In this document: positions 28,851 to 38,106 of the stretch, piece by piece
Position numbering within the stretch: the first letter of the stretch is position 1
Layout: each line of letters begins with the position of its first letter
DNA from: Ornithinibacillus californiensis
GTDB taxonomy: Bacteria > Bacillota > Bacilli > Bacillales > Amphibacillaceae
Direction of reading: 5' to 3'
Length of the DNA stretch: 38,730 bases
Assembly: GCF_001038485.1 (NCBI RefSeq)
Contig: NZ_LDUE01000023.1
Span: forward strand, 1-38,730
Translations under genes and position numbers: made by a program
The notes under the pieces: generated by a model
What the model was told of the DNA's origin: nothing
Seen by the model: the letters and a program-made list of their open reading frames with translations, nothing else
The model's database searches: none

Positions 28851-29648
28851 TTAACTTCTAATACCAAAAAATTTCTTAACCTTTTTAAACATACCTGTCT
28901 CATCTTCTAAGGACTGTAGTGGTACAGATTCACCTAGAATTCTTCTTGCAATGTTACGGTATGCAATCGAAGCTTTTGTATTTGGTTGGAATGCGATTGG
29001 CTCTCCATGGTTCGAGGCTTTAATTACCTCATCATCATCTAAAACGATACCAATTAGATCAATCGATAGAATTTGAACAATTTCATCGATATCTAGCATA
29101 TCTCCATTTTTCATCATATGCTTACGAATTCTGTTAATAACTAATGTTGGTGGGTCGATTTCTTCTTTCTCTAGTAATCCAATAATTCTATCAGCATCAC
29201 GAACACTAGATTTTTCTGGTGTCGTTACTACAATTGCTTTGTCTGCTCCTGCAACCGCATTTTGATAACCTTGCTCAATTCCCGCTGGGCAATCAATAAT
29301 GATATAATCATATTCTGTTTTCAATTCTTTAATAATCTCGCGCATACCCTCAGTTGTTACGGCAGATTTGTCACTAGTTTGGGCAGCAGGCAATAAGGAA
29401 AGGTAATCAAAACGTTTATCTTTAATCAATGCTTGCTTTAACTTACAACGGCCTTGAATAACATCAACGATGTCATATACAATACGATTCTCAAGTCCCA
29501 TAACAACATCTAGATTTCTTAAACCAATGTCTGTATCAATTAAACAAACCTTTTTATCCATTAAAGCTAACGCTGTTCCTAAATTAGCAGTTGTCGTAGT
29601 TTTACCTACGCCACCTTTACCAGATGTTATAACGATTGCCTCACCCAT
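28851..29648 (-). CDS. minD: Septum site-determining ATPase MinD
   Basis: Membrane-bound ATPase that carries MinC and blocks division near the poles. The deviant Walker A GKGGVGKTT is at 10-18, DTDIGLRNLD is the switch region and the C terminus MFKKVKKFFGIRS is the amphipathic membrane-targeting helix. The 265 residues are near B. subtilis (268). Its start lies inside the minC end (overlap of eight bases). Terminator follows. Confidence 0.98.
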   Translation of the reverse strand: MGEAIVITSGKGGVGKTTTTANLGTALALMDKKVCLIDTDIGLRNLDVVMGLENRIVYDIVDVIQGRCKLKQALIKDKRFDYLSLLPAAQTSDKSAVTTEGMREIIKELKTEYDYIIIDCPAGIEQGYQNAVAGADKAIVVTTPEKSSVRDADRIIGLLEKEEIDPPTLVINRIRKHMMKNGDMLDIDEIVQILSIDLIGIVLDDDEVIKASNHGEPIAFQPNTKASIAYRNIARRILGESVPLQSLEDETGMFKKVKKFFGIRS

Positions 29649-30333
29649 TGATTATTCTCCTTTCGAATCCACTTAAACTTTTACGTTTATGTGTTAAAAC
29701 TTGTATTCTATCAATAATTATTTTATCTTTTTCTTGATCTATGAGACCACATTCCATATATACGCCGTCCGATTCATAATCTGGTGATCGACTGATATAG
29801 TCTGCTATTCGAAGTTGACTTGGATTCATATAGGAAGCGGCTATTACTGCATTATGGTCACCATCAGCACCTGCATGGGCAATACCGTGTAAACTCCCCA
29901 TCACATATATGTTTCCAGTTGAGACGATTTTCCCTCCTGGATTTACATCTCCAATTAGTAGTAAATCACCTTTAACCTCAAGAACTTGTCCAGAACGAAC
30001 GATACGATTAAAAACTTTAATTTCCGTATCCTCAAGCATTGCTAGTGCTTCATCTCTCAAAATGACATTAGTCTCAAAGGATTGAACGGCAAATTGCTTC
30101 TTCTCAGTGATTATTCTTTCTAAATTCTCTTTTTGGTCATCATATAAATATCGATTTCCAAGTTTAACAGTTACAGGTACTTCTTGTTCGTCCTTTTTCG
30201 CTTGATTTACTGATAATTTTTCTTGAAGTTCCCTACACGCATCTTCAAATGAACAGCGATCATCGATAAATAAAGTAAGCCCGTCCCTAGTACCCTTAAT
30301 AGTTACATATTGTTTTTGTTTTGTATCTTGCAA
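29641..30333 (-). CDS. minC: Septum site-determining protein MinC
   Basis: FtsZ-polymerisation inhibitor recruited by MinD. The N-terminal FtsZ-binding domain (about 1-105, QYVTIKGTRDGLTLFIDD) is followed by the beta-helical MinD-binding domain (RSGQVLEVKGDLLLIGDVNPGG). The frame opens at GTG 30342, but this is part of the AGGTGA ribosome-binding site. The in-frame TTG at 30333, five bases later, is taken and gives 230 residues, aligned with the B. subtilis start. Overlaps minD. Confidence 0.94.
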   Translation of the reverse strand: MQDTKQKQYVTIKGTRDGLTLFIDDRCSFEDACRELQEKLSVNQAKKDEQEVPVTVKLGNRYLYDDQKENLERIITEKKQFAVQSFETNVILRDEALAMLEDTEIKVFNRIVRSGQVLEVKGDLLLIGDVNPGGKIVSTGNIYVMGSLHGIAHAGADGDHNAVIAASYMNPSQLRIADYISRSPDYESDGVYMECGLIDQEKDKIIIDRIQVLTHKRKSLSGFERRIING

Positions 30334-30386
30334 TGCATTCACCTCATCAGTGCCAAATTATACGTGTAGGTCTATAAGAACTGTTT

Positions 30387-30911
30387 CTATTTTATTTTAG
30401 TATTTTTCCATTTTTCTAATCGTTTGGCAAACATAGGATAGATAATCAATAAGAAAATAGAGTTTGCCAAAATGGATGGTATAAGACGAGACATGACATA
30501 ATCCATCCACTCCGCATCCATTATTCCTACAAAATAATAGATTAAGTTGATAACAAGCTCAGCTATAATTATACCTATTATACCAAACAATAACGCGGAA
30601 TAAATATTACTATGCAACAAATTTCTTAATTCATGGATGAAATAAATCACAAGACCATAAGAAAACATGTAAACACCTAATATTCCCGTATAGGCAATAT
30701 CCATTAACAAACCAAAAATCAAGGCATAAATAATGGAAATGTAAGAGTCTTTTCGATCATAAAACATGGCAATCAACACTAAGAAAATTAATACCCAGTG
30801 CGGTGTAATCATCAAATCACCATCAATGAGGCTGCTTGGTAAGATGTCGAGTGCAACCCCTTCAAACACAACAAGGAGTAGCAGAATGAGGGGTAGGAAT
30901 ATATGTCTCAT
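30387..30911 (-). CDS. mreD: Rod shape-determining protein MreD
   Basis: Membrane component of the elongation complex with MreC and RodA. The 174 residues form five or six membrane segments with the family phrases ITPHWVLIFLVLIAMFYDR and YALIFGLLMDIAYTG. It overlaps the mreC stop by four bases (ATGA). MinC follows after 53 bases on the same strand. Confidence 0.95.
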   Translation of the reverse strand: MRHIFLPLILLLLVVFEGVALDILPSSLIDGDLMITPHWVLIFLVLIAMFYDRKDSYISIIYALIFGLLMDIAYTGILGVYMFSYGLVIYFIHELRNLLHSNIYSALLFGIIGIIIAELVINLIYYFVGIMDAEWMDYVMSRLIPSILANSIFLLIIYPMFAKRLEKWKNTKIK

Positions 30912-31774
30912 TCCTCCTCCCCCTCTTCACTACGTAATATCCGGTCCACTACAACCACATTGTTAATTTCGTACATATTCGCTGCTGGCTCTACTAATGC
31001 TGTTTTAGTTAGACCATACTGATCTGGTATTACTTCTTTAACTGTACCGATTGGTAATCCTGCCGGGAACACTCCTCCCATACCAGAAGAAACAATTAAC
31101 TCTCCCTTTTCAATATCCTTATCAGACTCCTCGATTATTTTAAACAGTAAGGAGTCTGTTTCTTCATCATAAGCTTCGATTAATCCGAATATATCATTCC
31201 CCTCATCGTCACGAGAAACAGTAGCAGAAATTCGATTAAATTCATCAAAGCCTGTTAGTAGCTGAACCGTTGATGTTAGTTTGGAAACACTCTGAATTTT
31301 ACCGACCATACCTTCAGCAGTTATCACTGCCATATTTTCTTCTACACCAGCAAGTGTACCTTTATTTATTGTTACTTGCTCTATCCAGCGTTCAGGTGAC
31401 CTTGCTGTTACTGTGGCATGAATTGGATTATAAGAACGTATGGAATCCTTTTTATCAAGCAATTCTCTTAATTCTACATTCTCTTCTTTTATCTCTTGAA
31501 CCTCATAAATAAGCCCTTTATATTGAGCTAATTTCTCCCTTAATATCTGATTTTCCTCATATGTGTTACGAATATCATCAATATTATCAAAGATATTTGC
31601 TACATATTTTACCGGTGCAGAAATCACATTTTGCATGATACCAATAATATCACTAACAAATTGCTCTCCAGTTGTTAAATTAGCACGGTCTTTTAAAGAA
31701 AATCCAATTAAAGCAACGAGTACTATGATTCCTATGAGGATAGTAAACAATTTCTTTTTACGAAATAATGACAT
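30908..31774 (-). CDS. mreC: Cell shape-determining protein MreC
   Basis: Links cytoplasmic MreB to outer wall enzymes in cylinder elongation. One N-terminal membrane segment (about 9-26), a coiled-coil stretch (about 70-110, rich in Glu, Leu and Lys) and the outer beta domain with VTARSPERWIEQVTINKG and GMGGVFPAGLPIGTV, typical of the family. The 288 residues match B. subtilis (290). MreB is twelve codons upstream region-wise, with 55 bases to the mreB start frame end, and mreD overlaps by four bases. Confidence 0.95.
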   Translation of the reverse strand: MSLFRKKKLFTILIGIIVLVALIGFSLKDRANLTTGEQFVSDIIGIMQNVISAPVKYVANIFDNIDDIRNTYEENQILREKLAQYKGLIYEVQEIKEENVELRELLDKKDSIRSYNPIHATVTARSPERWIEQVTINKGTLAGVEENMAVITAEGMVGKIQSVSKLTSTVQLLTGFDEFNRISATVSRDDEGNDIFGLIEAYDEETDSLLFKIIEESDKDIEKGELIVSSGMGGVFPAGLPIGTVKEVIPDQYGLTKTALVEPAANMYEINNVVVVDRILRSEEGEEE

Positions 31775-31786
31775 GAAAACACCTAC

Positions 31787-32830
31787 TTACTCTACTGTAG
31801 GACGAGTAGATACATTTGGTTGTGCTTTGAAATGTTGAATATATTCTAAGGATTTACCAGTTCCAATAACAACACTCTCCAGTGGGTTATCGGCAACAAA
31901 AACCGGCATCTTTGTTTCATCACTAATTACTTTGTCCAGGTTAGTTAATAATGCACCACCGCCAGATAATACAATTCCACGATCCATAATATCCGCAGCT
32001 AGTTCTGGTGGAGTTTTTTCAAGAGTATTCTTTACAGCCTCTATAATAGCATCTACAGTATCCTGTAATGCACCTGAGATTTCTTTACCGCTAATAGTAA
32101 TCGTTTTTGGTAAGCCAGTTAATAAATCTCTTCCTCTAATTTCCATTGTTTCTTCAGCTAAACTTTCATCATTTGCAGAACCAATCTCAAGTTTAATCTG
32201 TTCTGCTGTTCTTTCCCCAATCATCAAATTATAGGATTTACGAATATAATTAATGATAGAAAGGTCCATATTGTCTCCAGCATTACGAATAGATTGTGCA
32301 GTTACAATTCCACCTAAAGAAATTACAGCAACCTCTGTAGTTCCACCACCAATATCAACAATCATGCTACCGGTTGGTTCCCAAACGGGTAGCCCTGCAC
32401 CTATTGCTGCTGCAAACGGTTCTGCAATCGGAAATGCTTCCTTTGCACCAGCCTGTTTAGATGCGTCAATGACAGCACGCTCTTCTACCATTGTAATACC
32501 TGATGGCACACAAATCATTACATTCGGTTTTTTAGCAAAAAGTGACCTACTCTTCATTGCTCGTCTAATATAATATTGCATCATGGCAGCAGTAGTATCA
32601 TAATCAGCAATAACGCCATCTTTCATTGGTCTAATCACGGATATACTACCAGGGTTTCTACCAATCATATTTTTTGCGGAGTTTCCTACCGCTTCTATTT
32701 CTCCTGTTTCCACATTTTTGGCAACGACAGAAGGTTCTCTTAATACTACACCTTTTCCTTTCACAAAAACCAGTGTATTTGCTGTGCCCAAATCAATTCC
32801 TAAATCTTGTGAAAAGCCAAAAATACCCAA
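31787..32830 (-). CDS. mreB: Rod shape-determining actin homologue MreB
   Basis: Actin-like ATPase forming membrane filaments that guide wall synthesis. [14 protein letters not shown] (phosphate 1), [15 protein letters not shown] (phosphate 2) and [13 protein letters not shown] are visible. The frame opens ten codons earlier at TTG 32857 and includes an ATG. The sequence GGAGAGGGAGA inside that stretch is the ribosome-binding site for TTG 32830, which starts the protein [15 protein letters not shown] as in B. subtilis. 347 residues. The N terminus is amphipathic enough to bind membrane. It heads mreBCD-minCD. Confidence 0.96.
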   Translation of the reverse strand: MGIFGFSQDLGIDLGTANTLVFVKGKGVVLREPSVVAKNVETGEIEAVGNSAKNMIGRNPGSISVIRPMKDGVIADYDTTAAMMQYYIRRAMKSRSLFAKKPNVMICVPSGITMVEERAVIDASKQAGAKEAFPIAEPFAAAIGAGLPVWEPTGSMIVDIGGGTTEVAVISLGGIVTAQSIRNAGDNMDLSIINYIRKSYNLMIGERTAEQIKLEIGSANDESLAEETMEIRGRDLLTGLPKTITISGKEISGALQDTVDAIIEAVKNTLEKTPPELAADIMDRGIVLSGGGALLTNLDKVISDETKMPVFVADNPLESVVIGTGKSLEYIQHFKAQPNVSTRPTVE

Positions 32831-32982
32831 TAAAATCTCCCTCTCCAATAACATCAAAGTTTAACTGTATCTAAAGCTTGACTGTTTTTATCTATTTTAT
32901 GTGTCGATCCCCATAATATAATCAAATATGTTACTTTGATTGTATCGATATGTAAACTTTATTAAGCTTTTTCAATCTTAAG

Positions 32983-33017
32983 AAGCGCCACTTTCAGAGA
33001 ATATGAAAATGGCGCTT
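32983..33017 (-). terminator. Hairpin between radC and mreB
   Basis: Stem AAGCGCCA.TTTC / GAAA.TGGCGCTT with a short loop, just after the radC stop. On minus the T run is interrupted (TTCTTAAG), and on plus it is TTTTATATT, so strength toward mreB is uncertain. Confidence 0.6.
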
Positions 33018-33065
33018 TTATATTATCTATTTAATTATACGAAAAAAAAACAAAAATTGATAGTG

Positions 33066-33755
33066 CTATAAATAACCTTTTTCTTTCAAGGACACAAACT
33101 TACGATCTCCTATAATGAGGTGATCCAATAATTCAATCCCTATCATTTTACCTGATTCTGCGAGTCTCTTTGTCACATGAATATCCTCTTGGGAGGGTGC
33201 TGGATCCCCACTTGGGTGGTTATGCGCGACGATAATAGAGGCAGCTGAGCGTTTTACAGCTTCACGAAATACTTCACGAGGATGAACAATTGAGGCGTTT
33301 AAACTTCCAATAAAAATAGTTTGTCGATGAATAATCTGATTTTTGGTGTTCAAAAAAATAACAACAAAATGCTCTTGATTTAGATTACGCATTTCTTCCA
33401 TTATGTAATCTGCCCCATCTTCCGGAGAACGTATCACATAACGATCATTTGGTTTATACTGACTCAATCTCTTACCGAGTTCTAATGCCGAGAGAATCAA
33501 CACTCCCTTTGCACTGCCAATTCCTTTTATAGCTGTTAACTCCTCAATCGTTGCATCTTTTAAAAGCTTCAAACCTTCAAAGTGCATGAGTACCCGATTA
33601 GCAAGTGTCATAACCGATTCACTTTTTGTACCACTCCCTAATAAAATTGCTAATAATTCTTGGTTGGATAGGTGATTTGCCCCTAGATTTAAAAGCCTCT
33701 CTCTTGGCCTATCTTCTTTTGGAACATCCTTAATCATAATGGACGCTGATTTCAT
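33066..33755 (-). CDS. radC: RadC-family JAB/MPN protein
   Basis: Predicted metalloprotease-like protein whose role in DNA repair is unproven. A helix-hairpin-helix-like N-terminal part (about 25-80, GANHLSNQELLAILLGSGT and IKGIGSAKG) precedes the JAMM domain with VAHNHPSGDPAPSQED, which keeps the metal-binding HxH and distal aspartate. 229 residues (B. subtilis 231). AGGAGG lies seven bases before the ATG. In B. subtilis the order is spoIIB-maf-radC-mreB; no maf is present here. Confidence 0.95.
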   Translation of the reverse strand: MKSASIMIKDVPKEDRPRERLLNLGANHLSNQELLAILLGSGTKSESVMTLANRVLMHFEGLKLLKDATIEELTAIKGIGSAKGVLILSALELGKRLSQYKPNDRYVIRSPEDGADYIMEEMRNLNQEHFVVIFLNTKNQIIHRQTIFIGSLNASIVHPREVFREAVKRSAASIIVAHNHPSGDPAPSQEDIHVTKRLAESGKMIGIELLDHLIIGDRKFVSLKEKGYL

Positions 33756-33852
33756 TCTGATTCCTCCTTTTTTTACAAGAATAGAATAGCCTAGAAAATA
33801 ATCCTTTACAAATAGACAAAATTAGATTTTCTCTACTAGAAAATTAGTAAAA

Positions 33853-33894
33853 ATACAAAAAGCAGCATAGAAAATTATGATTTTCCACACTGCT
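33853..33894 (-). terminator. Terminator after the spoIIB-like gene
   Basis: Fifteen-pair stem with G-T pairs (33861-33875 / 33880-33894), a four-base loop and a T run TTTTTGTATTTTT on the minus strand. It lies 24 bases after the gene and before radC. Confidence 0.85.
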
Positions 33895-33918
33895 TATTGA
33901 TTCAAATTACCAATTCCA

Positions 33919-34851
33919 TTAATCTAGATTCATTTGGTTTACATGTAATAAAAAATTATATTCCTGCCAAATTGCAAGTAGTATACCATCAGAGTCTTTT
34001 TCAGCTGTAATATATTCACCTATACTTGGAATAAAACTAGCGAGTATTTCCGATTGTTCAGGTGCTTGATCCATTAAAGCTTGCCATTCTCTAGCCTCCA
34101 CCATCCCAGTTCCTAAGGAGATATTCCATTGGTCTTGGAAAGCTAGTAACCAATCATACTCTTCCTTTGTTAATTCCATTTCCATTTCACTTACTTGCCA
34201 CTCTTTAGCATATACCTCTATACCACTATTCATTAATGCATTTGTATCGTCTTGAAGGTCTTCCTTAGACATTCCTAAATTCACAAGTAAATAGAACTGC
34301 CCTTCCTTTTCCCATATGATAGGCGCATAACCTTGTTCAACGAACTTTACAGATTCTGCCTCTGCATTTTCTACTGTGGAGAACACTCCCCCCTGAAGCA
34401 CAAATGCTGACATTGAATCAATTGTATGCAGAGTAGTACTATTTGTGGGAGGGTTCTCTGTTTTTTCCTCGCCTTGTCCGTTATTATTTTCATCTGTAGG
34501 CACTAAAAAGGCAGGGGAGGCATTTAAATCATTATCAAAGTTAACGATGATTTTCAACATGACAAAACCCATAATAGAACCAATTGTAATAGCTGAAATA
34601 ATGGCAATAATAATTGGTTTAAACATAGCGAAATTACTCTGCTTTTTGGTTGGAGTTTTTGATAACATGAAAGTTGTATCGTAATCTCTTGAAAAGGTGT
34701 GAAGCTTATTTGCTCCCGATTCTTCGGCCGCTGCTACTTCTTCACTTGCTGTTCTCTCTATTTTATCTACTCCACTATGTATCTTTTTAATAGAATTTGA
34801 TTTTCTATCTTTTCCATCTATTCTTACGACTACTTGCTTTTTTGCTGACAT
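33919..34851 (-). CDS. spoIIB: SpoIIB-like SPOR-domain sporulation protein
   Basis: In B. subtilis SpoIIB goes to the sporulation septum and helps engulfment. This 310-residue protein has a basic cytoplasmic N terminus (KKQVVVRIDGKDRKS, the SpoIIB-like start), one membrane segment (about 83-107) and an outer part with a SPOR-type domain (FVLQGGVFSTVENAEAESVK, then a VNLGMSKEDL). SPOR domains bind denuded peptidoglycan at septa. The ATG at 34851 has GGGGGGAG upstream; the frame itself opens at 34866. Context next to radC and folC supports SpoIIB. It has its own terminator. Confidence 0.82.
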   Translation of the reverse strand: MSAKKQVVVRIDGKDRKSNSIKKIHSGVDKIERTASEEVAAAEESGANKLHTFSRDYDTTFMLSKTPTKKQSNFAMFKPIIIAIISAITIGSIMGFVMLKIIVNFDNDLNASPAFLVPTDENNNGQGEEKTENPPTNSTTLHTIDSMSAFVLQGGVFSTVENAEAESVKFVEQGYAPIIWEKEGQFYLLVNLGMSKEDLQDDTNALMNSGIEVYAKEWQVSEMEMELTKEEYDWLLAFQDQWNISLGTGMVEAREWQALMDQAPEQSEILASFIPSIGEYITAEKDSDGILLAIWQEYNFLLHVNQMNLD

Positions 34852-34968
34852 TGTTGCTCCCCCCATTTTGCTAGATTATTTTGTTCAACTCTAGCATAGA
34901 CAAACTAAAAAGTAAGGAGAAAATTGTCATGTACAAAACAATTTATTTCAACATAAACCCCGATAACC

Positions 34969-36246
34969 TTACAGACTTTTCTTATTCAAATAGCCCCTTA
35001 CCATTCCAATAAAATGGAGGGATCCAGCAAAGAAATAACTATCTTTTCCGTTTTTGATTTCATTCAGTTCATCCATCCAGTCGACTATTCGTATGCTATC
35101 AGTTTGAACAACATTCGCTAACTTTTCCGCATCCGCTGCTCTCGTATGGTCAAAGGTGGATAGGGCTATGGAATCAAAATGCGGTAAAGCTAAACGTATC
35201 ATATCTTCTAATTCTTTATCTTTAAAACCTGCAAAGATTAGGTGCTTTTGCTTATTGGAATAAATTTGATTAACAGTATGGATAAAGGCTTCCATCCCAT
35301 TTGGGTTATGGGCTCCATCTATAATAATTTCTGGGTTTTCCGATACCTTTTCAAATCTCCCTGGGAAGCTTGCATAACGAAATGCAGTACTTACCTTGTT
35401 CCAGTCTAATTCAAAACCACTCCGCTCGATTACTTGTAATGCCATCAATGCTGTAGCAGCATTCTCTACCTGATGGTTCCCCCTCATCCCTATTTCGATA
35501 GAATATGTCAAATCCTTATAGCTCCAATCAAAAAGTTGACTATTTTCGCTAATAGAGTTAATCATGTAAAAAAAGTCACTATCTAGTAAATAACGAGCCG
35601 ATGTTTTACTTTTCGCCTCCATATTGATAATGGACAAGCAAGTCGGATCAACCCTACCTACGACTACAGGAATATTTTCCTTTATAATTCCAGCTTTATG
35701 ATGAGCAATTTCCTCAAGCGAGTTCCCTAAAAAACTAGCATGGTCCTTCGCTATATTTGTTATAATAGAAACCACAGGCTGGATGCAATTCGTGGAATCT
35801 TCTTTTCCACCCATCCCAGCTTCAATAACTGCTATATCAACATGTTCACTGAAGTGCATAAAAGCTATTGCAGTTATAATTTCAAATTCTGTGGCATGCA
35901 TTCCGTTTAAATCAAGCTCACGTATACTAGGAAGTAATTGGTTAAACAGTACTAAAAAACGCTCCTCTTCAATTGGGAGATTATCGATTATCATATGTCC
36001 CGTTAAGCCAGTTAAGCTAGGAGAAGAAAACACCCCAACACGGTAATTGTTCTCCATAAGTGCAGCTTTGATATAGGTTAAGGTTGACCCTTTCCCATTT
36101 GTTCCAGCAATGTGAACGGCCTTTAACTTTTTCTGGGGATTATGTTGAGCGTCTAATAATGCATACATCCGTTCAAGGCCAGGCTTTATTCCTAGTGTTC
36201 TTCTTTCATGAAGAAATGCTTCTACTTGTTCCAAATATTGAAACAT
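34969..36246 (-). CDS. folC: Bifunctional folylpolyglutamate synthase/dihydrofolate synthase
   Basis: Adds L-glutamate to dihydropteroate and then further gamma-glutamates to folates, using ATP (Mur ligase fold). Motifs: P-loop HIAGTNGKGST (GTNGKGST at 48-55), FSSPSLTGLTGHM, AVIEAGMGGKEDSTN and IIDGAHNPNGM. The ATG at 36246 with GGTGAT shortly upstream is taken; the open frame begins eight codons earlier. 425 residues (B. subtilis 430). It diverges from the ATP-grasp pair with 64 bases between the starts. comC, which follows folC in B. subtilis, is missing. Confidence 0.96.
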   Translation of the reverse strand: MFQYLEQVEAFLHERRTLGIKPGLERMYALLDAQHNPQKKLKAVHIAGTNGKGSTLTYIKAALMENNYRVGVFSSPSLTGLTGHMIIDNLPIEEERFLVLFNQLLPSIRELDLNGMHATEFEIITAIAFMHFSEHVDIAVIEAGMGGKEDSTNCIQPVVSIITNIAKDHASFLGNSLEEIAHHKAGIIKENIPVVVGRVDPTCLSIINMEAKSKTSARYLLDSDFFYMINSISENSQLFDWSYKDLTYSIEIGMRGNHQVENAATALMALQVIERSGFELDWNKVSTAFRYASFPGRFEKVSENPEIIIDGAHNPNGMEAFIHTVNQIYSNKQKHLIFAGFKDKELEDMIRLALPHFDSIALSTFDHTRAADAEKLANVVQTDSIRIVDWMDELNEIKNGKDSYFFAGSLHFIGMVRGYLNKKSL

Positions 36247-36279
36247 ATGATCACCATCTTTATCTATCAATTAGAAATC

Positions 36280-36288
36280 AGTATAGCA
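36280..36288 (-). promoter_or_regulatory. Extended -10 promoter of folC
   Basis: Minus-strand TGCTATACT (36288-36280) is an extended -10 element with no clear -35. Start near 36273, leader of about 27 bases. It shares the divergent gap with the ATP-grasp pair. Confidence 0.5.
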
Positions 36289-36310
36289 TATGAGGAAAGG
36301 AAATCGAAGG

Positions 36311-37201
36311 TTGAGTAAAATTGGTTGGATTATTTATAATGGTAACTTACCTGGTAATAAATTTTTAGACTTTGCTGAAATGCTGCAGGAAGCTGCTGAG
36401 AAGCATCATTCTACAGCCTATATAATTAAAAATAATGATGTGCTTGTAACGTTAGGTTCGGAGCGACTAGACCTTCTAACAGAATATGAAAGACCAGATT
36501 ATGTTATTTTCACAGACAAGGATATATACCTCGCTAGACAACTAGAACAGCTTGGCATCCCTGTCTTTAATAGCTCACAAGTCATTGAAACTAGTGATGA
36601 TAAGATTGCTACATACCAAGTACTAGCGAAGCATAAACTCCCTATTCCAAAGACGATTGTTGCCCCTAAAGTATTCTATAATCGCGAGGAAAAATATTTA
36701 CCTAATCTAGAAATGATTATTTCACATCTTGGTTTACCCTTAATCGTCAAAGAGGCATTTGGTTCATTTGGCGAGCAAGTACATCTCGTCCATTCCAAAG
36801 AGGAGTTAAAAAATAAAATAGTGGAATTATATGGAAAACCTTTTATGTTCCAAGAATTCATTGCCACTAGCAAAGGAATGGATATTAGAATTCAAGTAGT
36901 AGGCGATCAAGTAGTAGCAGCAATGAAAAGAATAGCGACGAATGACTTTCGTGCAAATATTACAACAGGTGGCGTGATGGAGCGTTATGAGCCAAGTGAG
37001 AAGGCAAAAGAAATCGCTTTAGCAGCTTCTAAGTCAATCGGTGCAGATTTTTGTGGGATAGATTTATTATTTGGTGAAGATGACACGTATTATGTTTGTG
37101 AAATTAACTCGAATGCCCATATCCGGAATCTATTAGACTGTACAGGCATCAATGCAGCTGATGCTATGGTCGAATATATTTTAAATAAACTTGGGGGATG
37201 A
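36311..37201 (+). CDS. RimK-like ATP-grasp ligase, first of a tandem pair
   Basis: Predicted ATP-dependent carboxylate-amine ligase of the RimK/LysX type; the substrate is unknown. From the TTG at 36311 (AAAGGAAA nine bases upstream; the frame opens at ATG 36290, which lacks a ribosome-binding site) it has 296 residues. The N-terminal pre-ATP-grasp region (about 1-95) begins SKIGWIIYNG. The ATP-grasp fold shows K147 in VKEAFGSFG, E182 in QEFI, a DIRIQVVG strand, and metal ligands D251 (GIDLL), E264 and N266 (CEINSN). All expected catalytic positions are present. The second gene follows with a four-base overlap or three-base gap. Transfer of a glutamate-like residue is only inference from the fold. 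Confidence 0.8.
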   Translation: MSKIGWIIYNGNLPGNKFLDFAEMLQEAAEKHHSTAYIIKNNDVLVTLGSERLDLLTEYERPDYVIFTDKDIYLARQLEQLGIPVFNSSQVIETSDDKIATYQVLAKHKLPIPKTIVAPKVFYNREEKYLPNLEMIISHLGLPLIVKEAFGSFGEQVHLVHSKEELKNKIVELYGKPFMFQEFIATSKGMDIRIQVVGDQVVAAMKRIATNDFRANITTGGVMERYEPSEKAKEIALAASKSIGADFCGIDLLFGEDDTYYVCEINSNAHIRNLLDCTGINAADAMVEYILNKLGG

Positions 37202-37203
37202 AC

Positions 37204-38067
37204 ATGATAAAAGGTTGGCTTATTTATAGTGAACTAGATTCCATTGAAAATAAAGCTTATATCGAATGGTTTATAACAGAGGCAAAGAAACAATTGATTG
37301 ATTTACAACTAGTCCTTCGAGAAAAACTCACTATCGGAGTAATGAACAACAAACACTATTGTTTACTAGAAGGACAACAAGTTGAACTACCTAACTTTGC
37401 CGTTGTACGCACGGTTGAATCTATCCTTAATAGACAATTAGAGCATCTTGGTATACAAGTCTTTAATTCATCCCATCTATCCGAGGTTGCCAATCACAAA
37501 GCAAAAACCTATTTTGAGGTTGCGAAACTTGGAATTCCTATGATGGATACGATTTTTGTGAAAAGCCACAATTTAACAGATCACACACCAATGCCCTACC
37601 CTTTTGTAATAAAAGAGGCAACTGGCAGAGGTGGTAGACAAGTGTTTTTCATCAGGAATCAAAAGGAATGGGAATCCTTTTATCATGATGTTAAACCTTC
37701 TGATTATGTCATTCAATCTACTGAAGTAAAACTTGGGAAGGATCTCCGAGTATTTGTTGTAGGTAAAGAAATTATTGCTGCTGTATTAAGGGAAAGCAAC
37801 ACCGATTTTCGGGCAAATTACAAACTCGGAGGCTCGGCAACGTTATACAGTTTAAGTAGAGAGGAAAAAGCACTTATCGATAAAATTATTCATCATTTTA
37901 ATTTTGGAATGGTTGGGATAGACTTTTTGATTGGTCATAACGGGGAATTAATATTTAATGAGATTGAAGATATTGTTGGATCGAGAACTTTAAGTGCGGT
38001 GAGTGATATAAATTTATTGGAAAAATATGTTGGGTATATTCGGACAAGCAAAAACCAGGATTCATAG
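37204..38067 (+). CDS. RimK-like ATP-grasp protein, second of a tandem pair, altered active site
   Basis: Related to the preceding protein over its whole length (GWLIYSE start, VFNSS, DLRVFVVGKEIIAAVLRES versus DIRIQVVGDQVVAAMKRIA). 287 residues from ATG 37204, which has GGGGGA a few bases upstream; the ATG at 37198 overlaps the first gene's stop but has no spacing to the ribosome-binding site. K137 and a glycine-rich loop (GRGG) remain. But the E of QEFI is S172, and the metal-binding EIN is EIE (E253, E255), so D240-E253-N is not intact. It could be a partner or a ligase with a shifted site. Function unknown. Confidence 0.78.
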   Translation: MIKGWLIYSELDSIENKAYIEWFITEAKKQLIDLQLVLREKLTIGVMNNKHYCLLEGQQVELPNFAVVRTVESILNRQLEHLGIQVFNSSHLSEVANHKAKTYFEVAKLGIPMMDTIFVKSHNLTDHTPMPYPFVIKEATGRGGRQVFFIRNQKEWESFYHDVKPSDYVIQSTEVKLGKDLRVFVVGKEIIAAVLRESNTDFRANYKLGGSATLYSLSREEKALIDKIIHHFNFGMVGIDFLIGHNGELIFNEIEDIVGSRTLSAVSDINLLEKYVGYIRTSKNQDS

Positions 38068-38081
38068 ATAGCTGAATCCTG
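38056..38081 (+). terminator. Hairpin at the end of the ATP-grasp pair
   Basis: Perfect nine-pair stem CAGGATTCA/TGAATCCTG (38056-38064 / 38073-38081) that includes the stop of the second gene in its loop. There is no T run after it, so it may protect the RNA end rather than terminate. Confidence 0.45.
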
Positions 38082-38106
38082 ATAAATCGCCTTCATATAA
38101 CCAAAG

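Noticed and set aside
32831-32982. Promoter for mreB in the radC-mreB gap
   Set aside because: Several partial -35/-10 pairs (for example TTTACA-17-TAACAT) exist, none clearly better than chance in this AT-rich DNA.
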